Part shown: positions 26,142 through 34,156 of the stretch, piece after piece
Layout: the number at the start of each line of letters is the position of its first letter
How positions within the stretch are numbered: position 1 is the stretch's first letter
From: Mucilaginibacter saanensis
GTDB taxonomy: Bacteria; Bacteroidota; Bacteroidia; Sphingobacteriales; Sphingobacteriaceae
DNA length: 64,000 nt
Assembly (NCBI RefSeq): GCF_014200575.1
Contig: NZ_JACHBZ010000002.1
Coordinates: 620,001-684,000, forward strand
Reading direction: 5' to 3'
The notes under the pieces: model-generated
What the model was told of the DNA's origin: nothing
Seen by the model: only the letters and a program-made list of their open reading frames with translations
Databases searched by the model: none
Made by a program: the position numbers and the translations under genes

Positions 26142-28262
26142 ATGAGAAGAATTATCTGTTTAGCATTATTGTTAGTAATTAGTGTACGTGGCTTTAGCCA
26201 GGCACCGCCAAAACCTTACGGGCCGTTGCCAAGTCAGGGCCAGCTTAACTGGCAGGAAATGGGTATGTATTGTATTATACATTATGGACTTGATACTTAT
26301 ACCAATAAAGAGTGGGGATTTGGTGATGAGGACCCTAAATTGCTAAACCCATCGCAGTTTAGCGCTATGCAGATAGTAGCTGCCGCAAAAGCAGGCGGGT
26401 TTAAAGGTGTGGTTGTGGTGGCAAAACACCATGATGGCTTTTGCCTTTGGCCAACCAAAACAACATCGCATAATATATCACAAAGCCCATACAAAAATGG
26501 TAAAGGTGACATACTGCAGGAGTATCGCGATGCTTGTGATAAATTAGGTATGAAAATGGGCGTTTACTGCTCGCCCTGGGATAGGAATAATCCTAACTAT
26601 GGTACGCCAGCATATTTAAAGATATATCAGGAACAATTACGTGAACTATATACGCATTACGGTCCTTTGTTTATATCATGGCATGATGGTGCCAACGGTG
26701 GCGATGGTTACTACGGCGGCAAGCGCGAAGTACGTAAAATTGACCGCTCAACTTATTACGATTGGAAGAATACATGGGGCATTACCCGCAAATTACAACC
26801 CAACGCGGTTATATTTGGTGATGTAGGCCCTGATGTGCGTTGGGTTGGTAACGAAGAGGGGCATGCCGGCGAAACATGCTGGGCAACTTATACACCTCAT
26901 GCCCCTGATGAAGGTAAAGAACCAGGAAACGGATATGTTAAGGATTATGAAGGTACGGAAGGTACCCGCAACGGAAAATACTGGATGCCAGCTGAGTGTG
27001 ATGTGTCATTAAGGCCAGGATGGTTTTACCATCAAACGCAGGATGGTGGTGTAAAGTCGCCTTACAGTTTGCTTGATCTGTATTACAAAAGTGTGGGCCG
27101 TGGTGCAGATCTTGACCTGGGTTTATCGCCTGATCAAAGAGGGATTGTTAACGAAATTGATGTAAAATCACTAACCGAATTCGGAAACCTGTTAAAGCAA
27201 ACTTTTGCCGTTAACCTGGCAAAAGGAGCAACGCTTAAAGCCAGTAACGTACGCGGCGGTAACAAAGCTAAATACGGTCCGCAATTTTTGCTTGATAATG
27301 ACCGCTATACCTATTGGGCTACCGATGATAAAGTAACTACGCCACAACTTACCATTGATTTGCACAGCGCTAAAACATTTAATGTGATCAGACTGCGCGA
27401 AAATATTAAACTTGGGCAACGGATAGATTCAGTAGCTGTGGATGCTTTTACGAAAGGAAAATGGCAGCAAATTGGTGCAGCAACCAGCATTGGTGGTAAC
27501 AGGCTTATCCGCTTAACACAAAATGTTACTGCAAGTAAGCTGAGGCTACGTGTTACTGGTTCGGCAGCGGCTGTTGCTTTAAGCGATTTTGGTATTTATA
27601 AAGAACCCGTTCACCTGTCGGCACCAACTATTACCCGCAATAAAAGCGGCGAGGTGGTTATCACTACCGAAGCTCCCGTAAACGCTATTCATTACACCTT
27701 AAATGGCGAGGAGCCCGCAATAAGCTCTCCTTTATATGAAAAACCACTGTCAATCGGCAATGGGAAAACAGTAAAGGCCCGTGCTTTTGAAAGTGCAAGT
27801 GTTTTAAGTGAAACCACCATCCATCAATTTGGTATCAGCCCTAAAGATTGGACAATTACAGATGCTTCAGGTACCGATGGAGAAGGAAAGCGTGCTGAAA
27901 ATGCCATTGATGAACATGCCAATACATTTTTCAGTACGCTTAGGCACAATCAGGATACTATTGATTTCCCGCAGCAGATCACTATTGACATGGGCAAAAC
28001 GCATCAGATCAAAGCATTTTCCTATTTGCCAAGACAGGATAAGCAATCTGACGGAACGGTTGACCGTTATACCTATTACGTAAGTAATGATGGTAAAGAA
28101 TGGCAAAAGGTTGTCTCTGGCGAGTTTTCTAATATCAGATCGAATCCAATTGAGCAAATGGTAACGTTGCCACAAGCTGTTACCGCCCGGTATTTTAAAT
28201 TCGAGGCTGCGCATGTAATTAGTGGTAATGATATGGTTGTGGCAGAATTAAGCGTTTATTAA
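26142..28262 (+). CDS. exported alpha-L-fucosidase GH29 (B-like) with discoidin domains
   Basis: A 706-residue fucosidase with a signal peptide ending near G-F-S-Q (residue 20). The GH29 barrel (about 25-350) has K-H-H-D-G-F-C-L-W at 95-103 and the nucleophile D182 in S-W-H-D-G-A-N-G-G-D-G-Y-Y-G-G. This signature is typical of the alpha-1,3/1,4-fucosidase subfamily, here with His in place of the usual Phe before the Asp. Then come an F5/8 type C-like domain (about 357-480), a chitobiase-like beta domain (about 490-560) and a second F5/8 C-like domain (about 570-706). Lewis-type antenna fucose is a plausible substrate. The gene starts 9 nt after the GH20 stop. Confidence 0.9.
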   Translation: MRRIICLALLLVISVRGFSQAPPKPYGPLPSQGQLNWQEMGMYCIIHYGLDTYTNKEWGFGDEDPKLLNPSQFSAMQIVAAAKAGGFKGVVVVAKHHDGFCLWPTKTTSHNISQSPYKNGKGDILQEYRDACDKLGMKMGVYCSPWDRNNPNYGTPAYLKIYQEQLRELYTHYGPLFISWHDGANGGDGYYGGKREVRKIDRSTYYDWKNTWGITRKLQPNAVIFGDVGPDVRWVGNEEGHAGETCWATYTPHAPDEGKEPGNGYVKDYEGTEGTRNGKYWMPAECDVSLRPGWFYHQTQDGGVKSPYSLLDLYYKSVGRGADLDLGLSPDQRGIVNEIDVKSLTEFGNLLKQTFAVNLAKGATLKASNVRGGNKAKYGPQFLLDNDRYTYWATDDKVTTPQLTIDLHSAKTFNVIRLRENIKLGQRIDSVAVDAFTKGKWQQIGAATSIGGNRLIRLTQNVTASKLRLRVTGSAAAVALSDFGIYKEPVHLSAPTITRNKSGEVVITTEAPVNAIHYTLNGEEPAISSPLYEKPLSIGNGKTVKARAFESASVLSETTIHQFGISPKDWTITDASGTDGEGKRAENAIDEHANTFFSTLRHNQDTIDFPQQITIDMGKTHQIKAFSYLPRQDKQSDGTVDRYTYYVSNDGKEWQKVVSGEFSNIRSNPIEQMVTLPQAVTARYFKFEAAHVISGNDMVVAELSVY

Positions 28263-28284
28263 TAAACTATTAAGTAGTGAGTGC

Positions 28285-28292
28285 TATGTTTG
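28285..28292 (+). promoter_or_regulatory. candidate internal -7 promoter element before GH92
   Basis: TATGTTTG matches TAnnTTTG exactly, 44 nt before the GH92 start in a 73-nt gap. No TTG is found at -33 distance. It may give an extra internal start site, or be chance. Confidence 0.25.
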
Positions 28293-28335
28293 TTTATAAA
28301 TTACAAACCTCAGTACTATATCTTTAAAATCGTAA

Positions 28336-30612
28336 ATGAAAAAACAGATCTGTTTAGCCGGATTGCTGGCCCTTTTTAATTTAAATTCATTTAGCCAGGT
28401 GCACAAAGCTACGCCTGCAAATAAGCCCGCGGGCTTAACTCAATACGTTGATCCGTATATTGGAACTGGCTTTCACGGACACGTTTTTGTTGGCGCAAGC
28501 GTGCCTTTTGGTGCGGTACAATTGGGGCCAACTAATATTTCTGAGGGTTGGGACTGGTGCTCTGGATACCACATATCTGATTCAACCATTGTGGGCTTTC
28601 AGCATACTCACCTGAGCGGTACAGGTATCGGTGACCTTGGCGATATTTCGTTTATACCTACAACTGGCCCTGTGAAAGTTACCAAGGGAAGTATCAAGGA
28701 TCTGCAAAGCGGATATACCTCCCTGTTTAGCCATAATGACGAGGTAGTAAAGCCTGGTTATTATAAAGTGAAATTAAAACGTTATGATATTGGCGTTGAA
28801 CTTACGGCGAGTACCAGGGTAGGGATGCATAAATATACTTTCCCGGCATCAAAAGATGCACACATTGTGATTGATCTGCAAGAAGGTATTGGTTGGGACA
28901 GGCCGATGGAAACCTATATTAAGCAGGTAGATAAAAATACTATCAGCGGTTATCGTTTTTCAAAGGGTTGGGCAGTTGATCAGCGTATTTACTTTACCGC
29001 AGTATTCTCTAAACCCATCAAAACTTTTTCTGTTTATGACAGTACGGCAATCAAATCTGGAACTGAGCTAAAAAGCCGTAAAGTTAAAGGGGTAATAAGC
29101 TTTAGCACAACCAAAGGCGAAGTTGTTTATGCCAAAGTAGGTATATCGCCGGTAAGCGCCGAAAACGCCATGCTGAATATCAAAACTGAAATACCTGGCT
29201 GGGATTTTAATAAAGTGGTGGCCGATGCGGACAAGTCATGGAATACGCAGCTTCAAAAAATTACCATCAAAACTGATTCCTTGTCGCAGCTTAAAAAATT
29301 CTATACTGCTTTTTATCACACCATGATAGCCCCGTCAATATTTAATGATGTAAATGGCGAATATTGGGGTACAGATAAAAAAGTTCATAAAAACACCGGG
29401 TTTAATAATGTAACCACTTTTTCGCTGTGGGATACCTATCGCGCAAACAATCCATTGTCAACCATCATCCACCCCGAGCATGTGAATGATATGATCAACT
29501 CCATGCTGGCCATATATCAGCAGCAGGGTAGTTTGCCGGTGTGGCATTTAATGGCCAATGAAACCAATTGTATGGTAGGCTATAGTGCTGTACCTGTTGT
29601 GGCTGATGCTTTGTTAAAAGGTTATAAGGGTTTTGATGCCAATTTAGCATTTGAAGCCATGAAAACCACTGCCATGCAGGATGCCCGTGGTATTAAATAC
29701 GTAAAAAAATTAGGCTATATCCCAGCTGATAGCACTGCTGAATCGGTTTCAATGGGATTGGAATATGCTGTTGATGATTGGTGTATTGCTCAGGTTGCTA
29801 AAAAATTAGGTAAACAGGCAGATTATGAATATTTCAGCAAACGTGGTCAATATTATAAAAATTACTATGATACAAAAGCAGGTTTTATGCGCGGTCGTTT
29901 ATCTGAAACAGCATGGCGCACGCCTTACAGCCCTTTTGTATCAATACACGAGCATGGCGACTTTACAGAAGGCAACGGCTGGCAGTATACCTTCTTAGTT
30001 CCTCAGGATGTAGAGGGTTTAATTACTATGTTAGGTGGCCAGGATAAATTTAATACCAAGCTGGATTCATTATTTATAGCAAAAGGTGACATGGGTAAGT
30101 TTGCTTCAAATGATATATCCGGGCTGATAGGGCAGTATGCACATGGTAATGAGCCAAGCCACCCAATGAGTTACTTTTATGCCTACTCGGGTCAACCCTG
30201 GAAAACTGCCGAAAAGGTAAGGTTTATATTAAATGATTTTTATACCGACAAAACTGATGGTATTATCGGAAACGAAGATGTTGGTCAGATGTCAGCCTGG
30301 TATGTATTATCCGCGCTTGGTTTTTATTCAGTAAATCCGGCAAACGGTTTATACGTTTTTGGCAGCCCTGTTATTAATGAGGCTACATTAAAACTGCAGG
30401 GCAATAAAACATTCCATATCGTAATAAAAAACAACAGCCCGCAAAATAAGTATATCAATGCTATGCAGCTGAACGGTAAAACCTATAACAAAACCTACTT
30501 TGCCCACAAGGACATCACGAACGGTGGTGAACTGGTGATTACCATGGGTGATAAGCCCGGCACTGTTTGGGGTGTTGGTGATGCCAACAAGGCAGTATCT
30601 GTGTTAAAGTAA
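28336..30612 (+). CDS. exported GH92 alpha-mannosidase
   Basis: A 758-residue family 92 enzyme with a signal peptide ending near F-S-Q-V (residue 21). GH92 hallmarks start right after it: Y-V-D-P-Y-I-G-T-G, then V-P-F-G-A-V-Q-L-G-P and H-T-H-L-S-G-T-G. The C-terminal barrel carries N-E-P-S-H and G-N-E-D-V-G-Q-M-S-A-W. GH92 enzymes are calcium-dependent exo-alpha-mannosidases, mostly alpha-1,2 or alpha-1,3 on N-glycans. The last gene of the glycosidase row, followed by a hairpin terminator. Exact linkage cannot be read from the sequence. Confidence 0.92.
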   Translation: MKKQICLAGLLALFNLNSFSQVHKATPANKPAGLTQYVDPYIGTGFHGHVFVGASVPFGAVQLGPTNISEGWDWCSGYHISDSTIVGFQHTHLSGTGIGDLGDISFIPTTGPVKVTKGSIKDLQSGYTSLFSHNDEVVKPGYYKVKLKRYDIGVELTASTRVGMHKYTFPASKDAHIVIDLQEGIGWDRPMETYIKQVDKNTISGYRFSKGWAVDQRIYFTAVFSKPIKTFSVYDSTAIKSGTELKSRKVKGVISFSTTKGEVVYAKVGISPVSAENAMLNIKTEIPGWDFNKVVADADKSWNTQLQKITIKTDSLSQLKKFYTAFYHTMIAPSIFNDVNGEYWGTDKKVHKNTGFNNVTTFSLWDTYRANNPLSTIIHPEHVNDMINSMLAIYQQQGSLPVWHLMANETNCMVGYSAVPVVADALLKGYKGFDANLAFEAMKTTAMQDARGIKYVKKLGYIPADSTAESVSMGLEYAVDDWCIAQVAKKLGKQADYEYFSKRGQYYKNYYDTKAGFMRGRLSETAWRTPYSPFVSIHEHGDFTEGNGWQYTFLVPQDVEGLITMLGGQDKFNTKLDSLFIAKGDMGKFASNDISGLIGQYAHGNEPSHPMSYFYAYSGQPWKTAEKVRFILNDFYTDKTDGIIGNEDVGQMSAWYVLSALGFYSVNPANGLYVFGSPVINEATLKLQGNKTFHIVIKNNSPQNKYINAMQLNGKTYNKTYFAHKDITNGGELVITMGDKPGTVWGVGDANKAVSVLK

Positions 30613-30632
30613 TAAAGAAGCATTAAAAGAAT

Positions 30633-30673
30633 AAAAGACGTCATTGCTCATTGCTAAGCAATGGCGTCTTTTT
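30633..30673. terminator. bidirectional terminator between GH92 and L,D-transpeptidase
   Basis: Arms 30633-30648 and 30657-30672 pair over 16 positions with one G-T mismatch (AAAAGACG../..CGTCTTTT) and an 8-nt loop. It lies between convergent genes, and both strands end in T-rich sequence. Confidence 0.75.
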
Positions 30674-30687
30674 ATTTCCAATAGTAT

Positions 30688-32346
30688 CTAATAGCTCCCT
30701 TTTCCTGATAGGATCATGGAAGCCAATTGGTCATCCCGGTTATAAATATCCTTACGGAAATTAAGCTTGTTGTTCCTGTCTGTAAATGCGGTGAAATAAG
30801 CTATAAAAACAGGTACTTTCTGTTTAAGTGTTATCTGTTGCTCTTTACCCAGATGCATGGCCTTGCTGATCTTTGCGGCAGTCCAGGTGGTATCATATTT
30901 TAGTAAAAAAGATGCAAGTTTAGCAGGCTCACCTACGCGGATGCAGCCGTGGCTAAATGCCCTTGACGACTCGCCAAATAATGATTTAGACGGTGTATCA
31001 TGCAAATAGATACTATAGCTGTTCGGGAAAAGGAATTTTACCAGTCCAAGTGAGTTTGCAGGTCCGGGTTTTTGTTTTATTACCGGCAAGCCATTCTCTT
31101 TACCTGTAATAATCATATTATGTTCATTAACGTAATTGGGATTTCTTTTTATAGCTGGCAAAACCTCATTCCGGATAATACTTTCGGGTAAGTTCCAATA
31201 CGGACTAAAAACAACGTATTGCATTACGCCGTAAAAAATAACCGTCTGGTGCACCTTTTGTCCAACTACTACATTGCAACTCCATAACAGGCTGTCGGCA
31301 TGGTAAACGTGCAGTTTAAACTCTGGAATATTCACTGCAAGGTAGTCTGTATTTAAACTTACCGGGAGCCAGCGGCAGCGTTCCATATTAACCATGATTT
31401 GCCGTATGCGGTTTTTTAGCGGTACATTCAGTTCATTTATAGTGCCAGTTCCGGCAAGGCCATCGGCAGTTAAGCCGTGCCTTATCTGAAACTGCCGGAA
31501 TGCACTTTTTAACTCATCATCATAAACATTATTTAAGGTATCACCTTTAAAATCTTCCAGTTTATAAAGTCGTTTTTTTATTAAAGATATTACGGCAGCA
31601 GAATCGCCGGGGACTAATTTTTTACCGGGAACAATAGGTGTCCACTTTTCGGTTGCATCTAACTGGCGATACTTAGCTAAAAAGTTTTTTAGAAGATCAT
31701 ATTGCCGGTAAACAGGCTCTGATAAATTACTACCCGGTTTCCCGGTTTTTTTCAGCAGGCTATCCAGGTAATCATTATATGATACCTTTTTTCTCGGTAA
31801 ATACCAGTTAACCGAACGCGTTACCGAATCACTCATGCCCTGGAAAGCTACTTTCGAAAAAACAAAATACTGCGCAGTAAGCATCAGTTCGGCAGTGATA
31901 TTTGTTTTAGCAGGTTTGTCCTTAGGCTGAGCATCAAATATTAATGAATCTAATGATTTTGGATAGGGGATGGCCTTATATATACCCTCGTTTTGCAGGT
32001 TTGATAGCCTGTCTGTTAAGTTTCCGGCCTGCTCAATCAGCACATCGTTGGCGTACCAGGCATAAGCAAACTTACGTTTGCTGTAAAATGAGTTAATGTC
32101 ATTGGCATAAGCGCCAAATGCAGGGTACTTTTTCAGGAAAGTCACTATTTGTGTACTGTCAAAAGTAGCTTTAGTTTGGTCGCTGAAGCTTCCGGGGATG
32201 GTTTTATTCCATTCCTTAACAATTCTTTTTTTTATGGAATCGGCCTTTGACTGCAGGTTGTGTTTTGGCTTTTGCGTACAGCTAAATAATGTACAAAGGC
32301 CTGCTATAAATAGCAGATGCTGATATATGTTTTGCCTGTTTTGCAT
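30688..32346 (-). CDS. L,D-transpeptidase lipoprotein, YcbB-like
   Basis: A 552-residue envelope protein. The N-terminus is a lipoprotein signal with lipobox L-F-S-C (C23). Order: an N-terminal scaffold region (about 45-230), a peptidoglycan-binding domain (about 255-310, F-R-Q-F-Q-I-R-H-G-L-T-A-D-G) and the YkuD catalytic domain (about 330-490) with catalytic C468 in S-H-G-C-I-R-V. It would form 3-3 cross-links in peptidoglycan or attach proteins to it, in the periplasm. Size and order match the YcbB/LdtD branch. It is monocistronic and convergent with the GH92 row. Confidence 0.9.
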   Translation of the reverse strand: MQNRQNIYQHLLFIAGLCTLFSCTQKPKHNLQSKADSIKKRIVKEWNKTIPGSFSDQTKATFDSTQIVTFLKKYPAFGAYANDINSFYSKRKFAYAWYANDVLIEQAGNLTDRLSNLQNEGIYKAIPYPKSLDSLIFDAQPKDKPAKTNITAELMLTAQYFVFSKVAFQGMSDSVTRSVNWYLPRKKVSYNDYLDSLLKKTGKPGSNLSEPVYRQYDLLKNFLAKYRQLDATEKWTPIVPGKKLVPGDSAAVISLIKKRLYKLEDFKGDTLNNVYDDELKSAFRQFQIRHGLTADGLAGTGTINELNVPLKNRIRQIMVNMERCRWLPVSLNTDYLAVNIPEFKLHVYHADSLLWSCNVVVGQKVHQTVIFYGVMQYVVFSPYWNLPESIIRNEVLPAIKRNPNYVNEHNMIITGKENGLPVIKQKPGPANSLGLVKFLFPNSYSIYLHDTPSKSLFGESSRAFSHGCIRVGEPAKLASFLLKYDTTWTAAKISKAMHLGKEQQITLKQKVPVFIAYFTAFTDRNNKLNFRKDIYNRDDQLASMILSGKGSY

Positions 32347-32428
32347 AGGGTATGTTTACCGGAAAGATAGGAAACAAAAAAATAAAATAAATTTATATAA
32401 ATCTATACTAAGTTTATAGACTTTATAG

Positions 32429-32436
32429 TATATTTG
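32429..32436 (+). promoter_or_regulatory. candidate -7 promoter element of the redoxin/carbonic anhydrase unit
   Basis: TATATTTG is an exact TAnnTTTG match. Transcription would begin near 32443, about 14 nt before the leader ORF and about 330 nt before the redoxin-like gene. No TTG lies at the -33 distance. Confidence 0.45.
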
Positions 32437-32456
32437 TTTTTATATCATTTAAAATA

Positions 32457-32546
32457 ATGTCAGGCAGCAAATTCCTATACTATTTACACGGCTTTTTAAA
32501 TCATAACGATATTAAGAAGGCATTGATAATGGGTTGCTGTTGTTGA
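32457..32546 (+). CDS. putative leader peptide ending in three Cys codons (29 aa)
   Basis: ATG-started ORF of 29 codons whose last five residues are M-G-C-C-C before TGA. The rest is ordinary (S-G-S-K-F-L-Y-Y-L-H..). It starts just after a TAnnTTTG promoter word and sits in a roughly 330-nt leader ahead of the redoxin-like and carbonic anhydrase genes. Short ORFs ending in consecutive Cys codons act as cysteine-responsive attenuators in mycobacteria; by analogy this may sense cysteinyl-tRNA or sulfur supply. No attenuator hairpin was identified. The coding call rests on position and on the terminal codon run only. Confidence 0.4.
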   Translation: MSGSKFLYYLHGFLNHNDIKKALIMGCCC

Positions 32547-32772
32547 GTCATACCTCACAATAATATCTGTTTACTACTCCAATTTTACTGACTTTATTAC
32601 TTAACATATTTTTATGAAAACTTATCTGGTTAATCAAATAAACATACCTGTACCCAACAGACTGTTGCTTAGCTACCATATAATTTATGGATTATGCCGT
32701 TGTTGAAGATGAACTTTTAAAATCATCGTACCAATAAAAAATTATATCCATTAAATCTTCATTCTAAATAAA

Positions 32773-33414
32773 ATGTTAACTACCAATAATAAATACCCAT
32801 TCTTTGACCTTTCTGAAATTGTTGCCGATACCGATCTTCCTTTTAAACCTTATCAGCCTTTAAAGCCTGTTAAGGCAGGTAACTATATACCCGATTTGAA
32901 ACTATATAATGATTATGGGCGGTGGCAGCAGTTTTTCAATGGCGCCGAAACACATGGCCCGGTTTCCTTAAGGCATTTATTTAATAAGCCGCTGGTTATT
33001 GCTTTTTATTCGCATCACTGGCGCGAGCAAGGTTTTAATTTGTTAAAACAGCTTAATAATGCTCATAACGAGATAAAAGCCAGTGGAGGTAATTTATTGA
33101 TCATTAGTGATGAACGTACGGATGAACTTGGAAAAAAAGCTTGGGAACACAGCCTAACGCTAAATTTTTACTATGATGAAGATAAAGAGATAGCCCGCGC
33201 TTTCAGGATATACTCAGAAAGTGATCCGGTTTGGAACAGGTTTTCAGGTATTGATGAAAATGTGCCATTGCTGGCTACCTATATCATTAACCCGTCAAAA
33301 CAAATTGTTTACAGCCATATTGATTGGGACCTTTTAGGCACGTTCTCTGCCGGGGATATTGTTTCATCGGTGTATGAATCATCCCTGATTGACCATAATA
33401 GAAAGTCTGCATAA
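32773..33414 (+). CDS. peroxiredoxin-like (AhpC/TSA-type) protein without cysteines
   Basis: A 213-residue cytoplasmic protein with a thioredoxin/AhpC-like fold: [12 protein letters not shown] near residue 37, [13 protein letters not shown] near residue 72 and a closing [12 protein letters not shown]. In related proteins this F-Y-x-x-H-W segment continues C-x-x-C; here it reads R-E-Q-G, and the whole protein has no Cys. It cannot be a normal peroxidase and may bind a partner or have another role. It is followed 25 nt later by a beta-carbonic anhydrase and preceded by a long leader with a Cys-ending ORF. Confidence 0.75.
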   Translation: MLTTNNKYPFFDLSEIVADTDLPFKPYQPLKPVKAGNYIPDLKLYNDYGRWQQFFNGAETHGPVSLRHLFNKPLVIAFYSHHWREQGFNLLKQLNNAHNEIKASGGNLLIISDERTDELGKKAWEHSLTLNFYYDEDKEIARAFRIYSESDPVWNRFSGIDENVPLLATYIINPSKQIVYSHIDWDLLGTFSAGDIVSSVYESSLIDHNRKSA

Positions 33415-33439
33415 TTACTGTCTACTAAAAACAAAAAAC

Positions 33440-34057
33440 ATGTCAAACGCTATTGATGAGTTACAGAAAGTTAAAACCAAAGTTCACCAGCAGGTGCTTT
33501 CGGCTAACCAGGAATATGTTAAACACTTTGGGGATAAGGGCGAACTAACTATACCTCCGGCACGCCAGTTTGCTATTTTAACCTGTATGGATGCCCGCTT
33601 AGATCCGGCAAAATATGCTGGTTTGGCCGAAGGGGATGCACATGTGATCCGTAACGCTGGCGGTCGTGCGAGTGATGATGCCATCCGGTCATTGGTGATA
33701 TCACATAAACTATTGGGTACAAAGGAGTGGTTTGTAATTCATCATACTGATTGCGGAATGGGGTTATTTACCGATGATATTATACGTGATTTGTTAGCTA
33801 CAAGTCTTAAAACGGCTACGGTAGATGAAAACGGCTGGCGAAACACCGAAGAAAGCGGCGGTTCTGACGAGGCCAATCATATTGCTTTTCTGACTTTTAA
33901 AAACCTGGAGGCCAGTGTTACCGAAGATGTTCAACGCATCCGGAAACATCCCTTAGTGTCGAAGCATATTCCCATTTACGGATACGTTTATGATGTAAAC
34001 TCTGGCAAACTAATAGAAGTGCCCGAAGCTACACACGCCGGCGAAGTGTTAAACTAA
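33440..34057 (+). CDS. beta-carbonic anhydrase
   Basis: A 205-residue zinc enzyme of the beta class, converting CO2 and water to bicarbonate. The start chosen is ATG 33440, after the upstream stop; the reading from 33389 overlaps that gene and adds no family sequence. Zinc ligands are visible: C49 with D51-R53 in T-C-M-D-A-R, and H102/C105 in H-H-T-D-C-G-M. The N-A-G-G-R-A motif is at 72-77. This is the branch that resembles mycobacterial Rv1284. It shares a transcript with the Cys-less redoxin-like gene, which might link it to oxidative or sulfur stress; that part is inference. Confidence 0.88.
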   Translation: MSNAIDELQKVKTKVHQQVLSANQEYVKHFGDKGELTIPPARQFAILTCMDARLDPAKYAGLAEGDAHVIRNAGGRASDDAIRSLVISHKLLGTKEWFVIHHTDCGMGLFTDDIIRDLLATSLKTATVDENGWRNTEESGGSDEANHIAFLTFKNLEASVTEDVQRIRKHPLVSKHIPIYGYVYDVNSGKLIEVPEATHAGEVLN

Positions 34058-34065
34058 AACGTGAA

Positions 34066-34097
34066 TTGTATTAAACCACGCGGTGTTATTAGATTTG
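34066..34097 (+). promoter_or_regulatory. Bacteroidota-type promoter for the FAD oxidoreductase
   Basis: TTG (34066-34068), 21 nt, then TAGATTTG (34090-34097), an exact fit to TTG-N17-23-TAnnTTTG. The start site would be near 34104 and the leader about 53 nt. This is the best promoter match in the window and separates the oxidoreductase from the carbonic anhydrase unit. Confidence 0.6.
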
Positions 34098-34156
34098 CTG
34101 CAGGATAAAAATTGTTTATTTAGATACCTTAGGTGTTTGAAATCTAAGCAGCATAC

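Larger units (their letters stand above)
32347..32772. other. 426-bp region holding a promoter and a Cys-ending leader ORF
   Basis: Divergent space between the L,D-transpeptidase (minus) and the redoxin-like gene (plus). The plus strand has a TATATTTG promoter word at 32429-32436 and the leader ORF 32457-32546, then about 226 nt of untranslated sequence before the gene at 32773. I recognised no known riboswitch class. A second open stretch at 32614-32706 (30 codons, ending L-C-R-C) is listed as rejected. Confidence 0.5.

Noticed and set aside
17058..30612. A full polysaccharide-utilisation locus
   Set aside because: No SusC/SusD-like genes, sigma/anti-sigma pair or hybrid sensor is present, so I call it a glycosidase cluster only.
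32614..32706. 30-codon ORF ending L-C-R-C in the redoxin leader
   Set aside because: Short, no supporting promoter or codon pattern; the upstream Cys-Cys-Cys ORF is the better candidate.
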